NCBI GenBank assembly: GCA_020444765.1
Contig: JAGRHW010000162.1
Location: forward strand, 1-7,726
DNA: 7,726 nt
Reading direction: 5' to 3'
From: Gammaproteobacteria bacterium
Lineage (GTDB): Bacteria; Pseudomonadota; Gammaproteobacteria; Granulosicoccales; Granulosicoccaceae
The notes beneath the pieces are model-generated. The model searched no databases, had not been told where the DNA came from, and was given only the letters and a program-made list of their open reading frames with translations. Within the stretch, counting starts at the first letter, position 1. Every line of letters begins with the position of its first letter. Position numbers and translations under genes: made by a program. Shown in pieces: positions 5,939 through 7,726 of the stretch.

Positions 5939-6805
5939 ATGCTTGTCGTCGATAATATCCAAAAGTTGCGTTCAATCATCAGGCCCTGGAAAAATAACGA
6001 TGTGGTGATCGGTTTCGTGCCGACCATGGGCAATCTGCACGATGGGCATCTGTCCCTTATCGAGCGGGCAAAAAAAGAATCGAATAAGGTGATTGCCAGT
6101 ATCTACGTCAACCCCTTGCAGTTTGACCGGCCCGACGACCTGACGCGTTATCCGCGAACCCTGCAAAACGACCTTGCCCTGTTGGAACAGCAAGGTGTGG
6201 ATGTTGTATTTACACCTGACGACAAGGCGATCTATCCGGACGGCATAGAAATGAGCACCAAGGTCGATGTGCCGGTGATCTCCACTATTTTATGCGGTGC
6301 TCATCGGCCGGGACATTTTGTCGGCGTCGCTACCGTGGTTTGCAAGTTGTTCAATATGATCGAGCCTGATCTTGCGGTCTTTGGCGAAAAGGATTTTCAG
6401 CAGTTGATGCTGGTCCGGCGCATGACCCAGGACCTGAACATGCCGGTAAAAATCATCGGCGCCCAGACCATGCGCGAGGATAACGGTCTGGCGATGAGTT
6501 CCCGTAACAATTATCTCTCGGATGAAGAAAAGCAGACTGCATCGACGATTTACAAAACACTTTGCGATGTTGCGGCAAAACTCGTTGCGGGTAATCAGCA
6601 TTATCCAAGCCTTGAGCGGGAAGGGCGGGAAACGCTGGAAAAAGCCGGGTTTATTCCGGATTATCTGCAAATCCTGCGCAAGACCGATTTGCAACTCCCG
6701 TCTCCAGAAGAACCCCTGGAAGAACTGGTCATCCTTTGTGCCGCCCTGCTTGGCAAGGCCAGGCTGATCGATAATCTTCAGTTGTCGAGTTTTATGGCGA
6801 GCTGA
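5939..6805 (+). CDS. panC: Pantothenate synthetase (pantoate--beta-alanine ligase)
   Basis: This enzyme joins pantoate and beta-alanine through a pantoyl-adenylate intermediate, using ATP, to make pantothenate. It is a 288-residue member of the HIGH-motif nucleotidyltransferase superfamily. FVPTMGNLHDGHLSLI (26-41) contains the HxGH ATP-binding signature (H34-D-G-H37). Other family blocks are IYVNPLQFDRPDDL (55-68), RPGHFVGV (123-130), FGEKDFQQL (148-156), MSSRNNYLS (186-194, the KMSKS-like loop) and LGKARLIDN near the end. Similarity to E. coli PanC runs along the whole length. The start has AAGGA eight bases upstream, overlapping the panB stop codon. panD, which supplies beta-alanine and often follows panC, is absent here; the next gene converges from the other strand after 8 bases. 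Confidence 0.97.
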   Translation: MLVVDNIQKLRSIIRPWKNNDVVIGFVPTMGNLHDGHLSLIERAKKESNKVIASIYVNPLQFDRPDDLTRYPRTLQNDLALLEQQGVDVVFTPDDKAIYPDGIEMSTKVDVPVISTILCGAHRPGHFVGVATVVCKLFNMIEPDLAVFGEKDFQQLMLVRRMTQDLNMPVKIIGAQTMREDNGLAMSSRNNYLSDEEKQTASTIYKTLCDVAAKLVAGNQHYPSLEREGRETLEKAGFIPDYLQILRKTDLQLPSPEEPLEELVILCAALLGKARLIDNLQLSSFMAS

Positions 6806-6821
6806 CCGGAAGATCAGCTTG
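6798..6821. terminator. Hairpin covering both stop codons of panC and dsrR
   Basis: AGCTGA (6800-6805) pairs perfectly with TCAGCT (6814-6819) across an 8-base loop; a G-T pair and a C-G pair extend the stem to 8 bp. Each arm contains one of the two facing TGA stop codons, so the whole intergenic gap is the loop. No T-run follows on either strand. It probably acts as a shared transcript end, but termination is not proven by the sequence. Confidence 0.4.
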
Positions 6822-7149
6822 AAGAGGCGGGTGAGTAGTTCGGATCATTGGGATTTAAGAACACGAACTGTTTTTCGCCGTTGTCCAGTTCCACATAATC
6901 CATCACGGTTCCGTCCAGCAGATCGATACTGTCCGGTGCGACGACAATATCGATTCCCTGCGATTGATAGCGCAGGTCGCTCTCATTATTGACGTCATCA
7001 AATCCCATCGCATAGCGAAACTGTCCGGAATCGAGTTTTTCCACAGCGAAGCGCAAGGCCGTATCCTTTATGTCAGCCTGGGCAGCAGACTCGGCGACCT
7101 GCCTGGCGGCACTTTCAGTAAGTGTTATTGGTTGACTGCTGGATGACAT
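6814..7149 (-). CDS. dsrR: DsrR, cysteine-free A-type (IscA-like) protein of sulfur oxidation
   Basis: The 111-residue protein has the HesB/IscA/ErpA fold: ITLTESAARQV (8-18), RYAMGFDD (45-52), GIDIVVAPDSIDLLDGTVMDYVE (65-87) and a C-terminal FLNPNDPNY (97-105). It contains no cysteine at all: the CSG-type site is replaced near residues 39-42 and the terminal CGC near 102-106. Loss of the Fe-S cysteines together with the FLNPxDPxY ending is characteristic of DsrR, known from the A. vinosum dsr operon, where loss of dsrR impairs sulfur-globule oxidation and dsr expression. It therefore should not carry an Fe-S cluster by the usual mode. The start has GGAG six bases upstream, inside dsrN. dsrN lies immediately upstream with a 25-base overlap, as in the known order dsrN-dsrR. 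dsrS, which follows in A. vinosum, is absent. Confidence 0.88.
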   Translation of the reverse strand: MSSSSQPITLTESAARQVAESAAQADIKDTALRFAVEKLDSGQFRYAMGFDDVNNESDLRYQSQGIDIVVAPDSIDLLDGTVMDYVELDNGEKQFVFLNPNDPNYSPASSS

Positions 7150-7726
7150 GCGTGACTCCGGGTTTCTCCAGATGTGAATTTTTGCCGATTTAGCGCAACA
7201 AAGCCAAGAAAATTCCTGACCCAGGGATTCTCATTGGTATGGCGTATATGGGTGTAGGATGCTAGCAGATTATTGACGATAAGTCCGTCGTGCTCGCCAT
7301 CGATTCCGGTACCGCGGTTTACCCGGTAGGCGAATTCGGCGTTCGCCGGAAGCGCGTCGAGCTTCGAGTAATGGAATTCGTGTGCCTTGATTATTTTATT
7401 CTGCTGATGCGTCGAGTCGGGCCAGAGTGCATTGACTCCGGCTTGTAGTTTTACATAGCCGCGACCCTGAGGCTTTTTATGGACTGTGCAGTCAGCATGG
7501 ATAACACTCGCCATGTGAAATTTCTGATTTTGCCAGGTGATCGAATCGCATAAAACCATCAGTCCGCCGCACTCGGCATAGGCAGGCAAGCCAGCCAGGA
7601 TTTTCTCACGTATATCCGTCAGCAGGTGTTGGTTGGCCGATAGACGGTCGGCGTGGCGTTCGGGAAAACCGCCGCCGATAAACAAACCGTCGATATTGGC
7701 CGGCAGGCATTGATCCTCAAGTGCGT
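7125..7726 (-). CDS. dsrN: DsrN, siroheme amidase of CbiA/CobB type (C-terminal part)
   Basis: The frame runs off the right edge, so the N-terminal ATP-binding domain is missing; 199 residues are visible. They form the class I glutamine amidotransferase domain of cobyrinic acid a,c-diamide synthase-like enzymes: GLFIGGGFPE (13-22), PAYAECGGLMVL with the nucleophile C52, AHEFHYSKL (114-122) and ASYTHIRH with the likely catalytic H159. Alone this could be CbiA/CobB of cobalamin synthesis, but the directly adjacent dsrR points to DsrN, proposed to amidate siroheme to the siro(haem)amide cofactor of reverse-type DsrAB. The gene ends 25 bases inside dsrR. Its last ~18 residues, after FVALNRQK, look like an added tail created by this overlap. 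The rest of the dsr cluster should lie beyond the right edge. Confidence 0.85.
   Translation of the reverse strand, partial: ALEDQCLPANIDGLFIGGGFPERHADRLSANQHLLTDIREKILAGLPAYAECGGLMVLCDSITWQNQKFHMASVIHADCTVHKKPQGRGYVKLQAGVNALWPDSTHQQNKIIKAHEFHYSKLDALPANAEFAYRVNRGTGIDGEHDGLIVNNLLASYTHIRHTNENPWVRNFLGFVALNRQKFTSGETRSHACHPAVNQ

Noticed and set aside
6814..7149. ErpA/IscA iron-sulfur carrier
   Set aside because: All three cluster-binding cysteines are absent and the C-terminal FLNPxDPxY ending matches DsrR instead.
7125..7726. Cobalamin biosynthesis cbiA/cobB as the identity of the right-edge gene
   Set aside because: The domain alone fits, but the directly linked dsrR makes dsrN much more likely. 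It stays possible until the sequence beyond the edge is read.

Overview
The window looks like core chromosome of a sulfur-oxidising gammaproteobacterium. The best evidence is at the right edge. There, on the minus strand, a CbiA/CobB-type glutamine amidotransferase (dsrN) is followed by a cysteine-free IscA-fold protein (dsrR). This pair sits near the 3' end of reverse dissimilatory sulfite reductase (dsr) clusters such as that of Allochromatium vinosum. The other genes (bpt, sbcB, a DUF2058 gene, panB, panC) resemble ordinary gammaproteobacterial versions. No tRNA, rRNA, CRISPR array, complete insertion sequence or phage gene was found.

Layout. Positions 1-882 (+) hold the 3' part of a membrane-anchored class III nucleotide cyclase. 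It converges on bpt (901-1671, -), the leucyltransferase of the bacterial N-degron pathway. A 316-base noncoding stretch (1672-1987) with inverted repeats follows. Next is a short gene (1988-2407, +) that looks like only the membrane domain of an exopolysaccharide-type sugar transferase. It converges on a two-gene minus-strand operon, a DUF2058 gene (3852-4331) followed by sbcB, exonuclease I (2427-3845). A divergent intergenic region (4332-4635) separates this operon from a small stand-alone FHA-domain protein (4636-4962, +). The pantothenate operon panB-panC (5109-6805, +) comes next and converges, with only 8 bases between stop codons, on dsrR (6814-7149, -). dsrN (7125 to beyond the right edge, -) lies upstream of dsrR and overlaps it.

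How the genes work together. panB and panC catalyse two committed steps toward pantothenate and coenzyme A. In A. vinosum, DsrN is proposed to amidate siroheme to the siro(haem)amide cofactor of DsrAB, and DsrR is needed for normal dsr expression, so these two serve oxidation of stored sulfur. The cyclase and FHA protein are signalling parts whose partners are not visible. The remaining genes are housekeeping functions (protein turnover, DNA repair).

I did not find a convincing wholly new system. The points most worth a second look are the truncated sugar-transferase membrane protein, the abrupt end of the dsr cluster at dsrR with no dsrS, inverted repeats placed over the stop codons at all three convergent junctions, and a slippage-prone run of nine A in bpt. 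All identifications come from reading sequence motifs; no database search was run.
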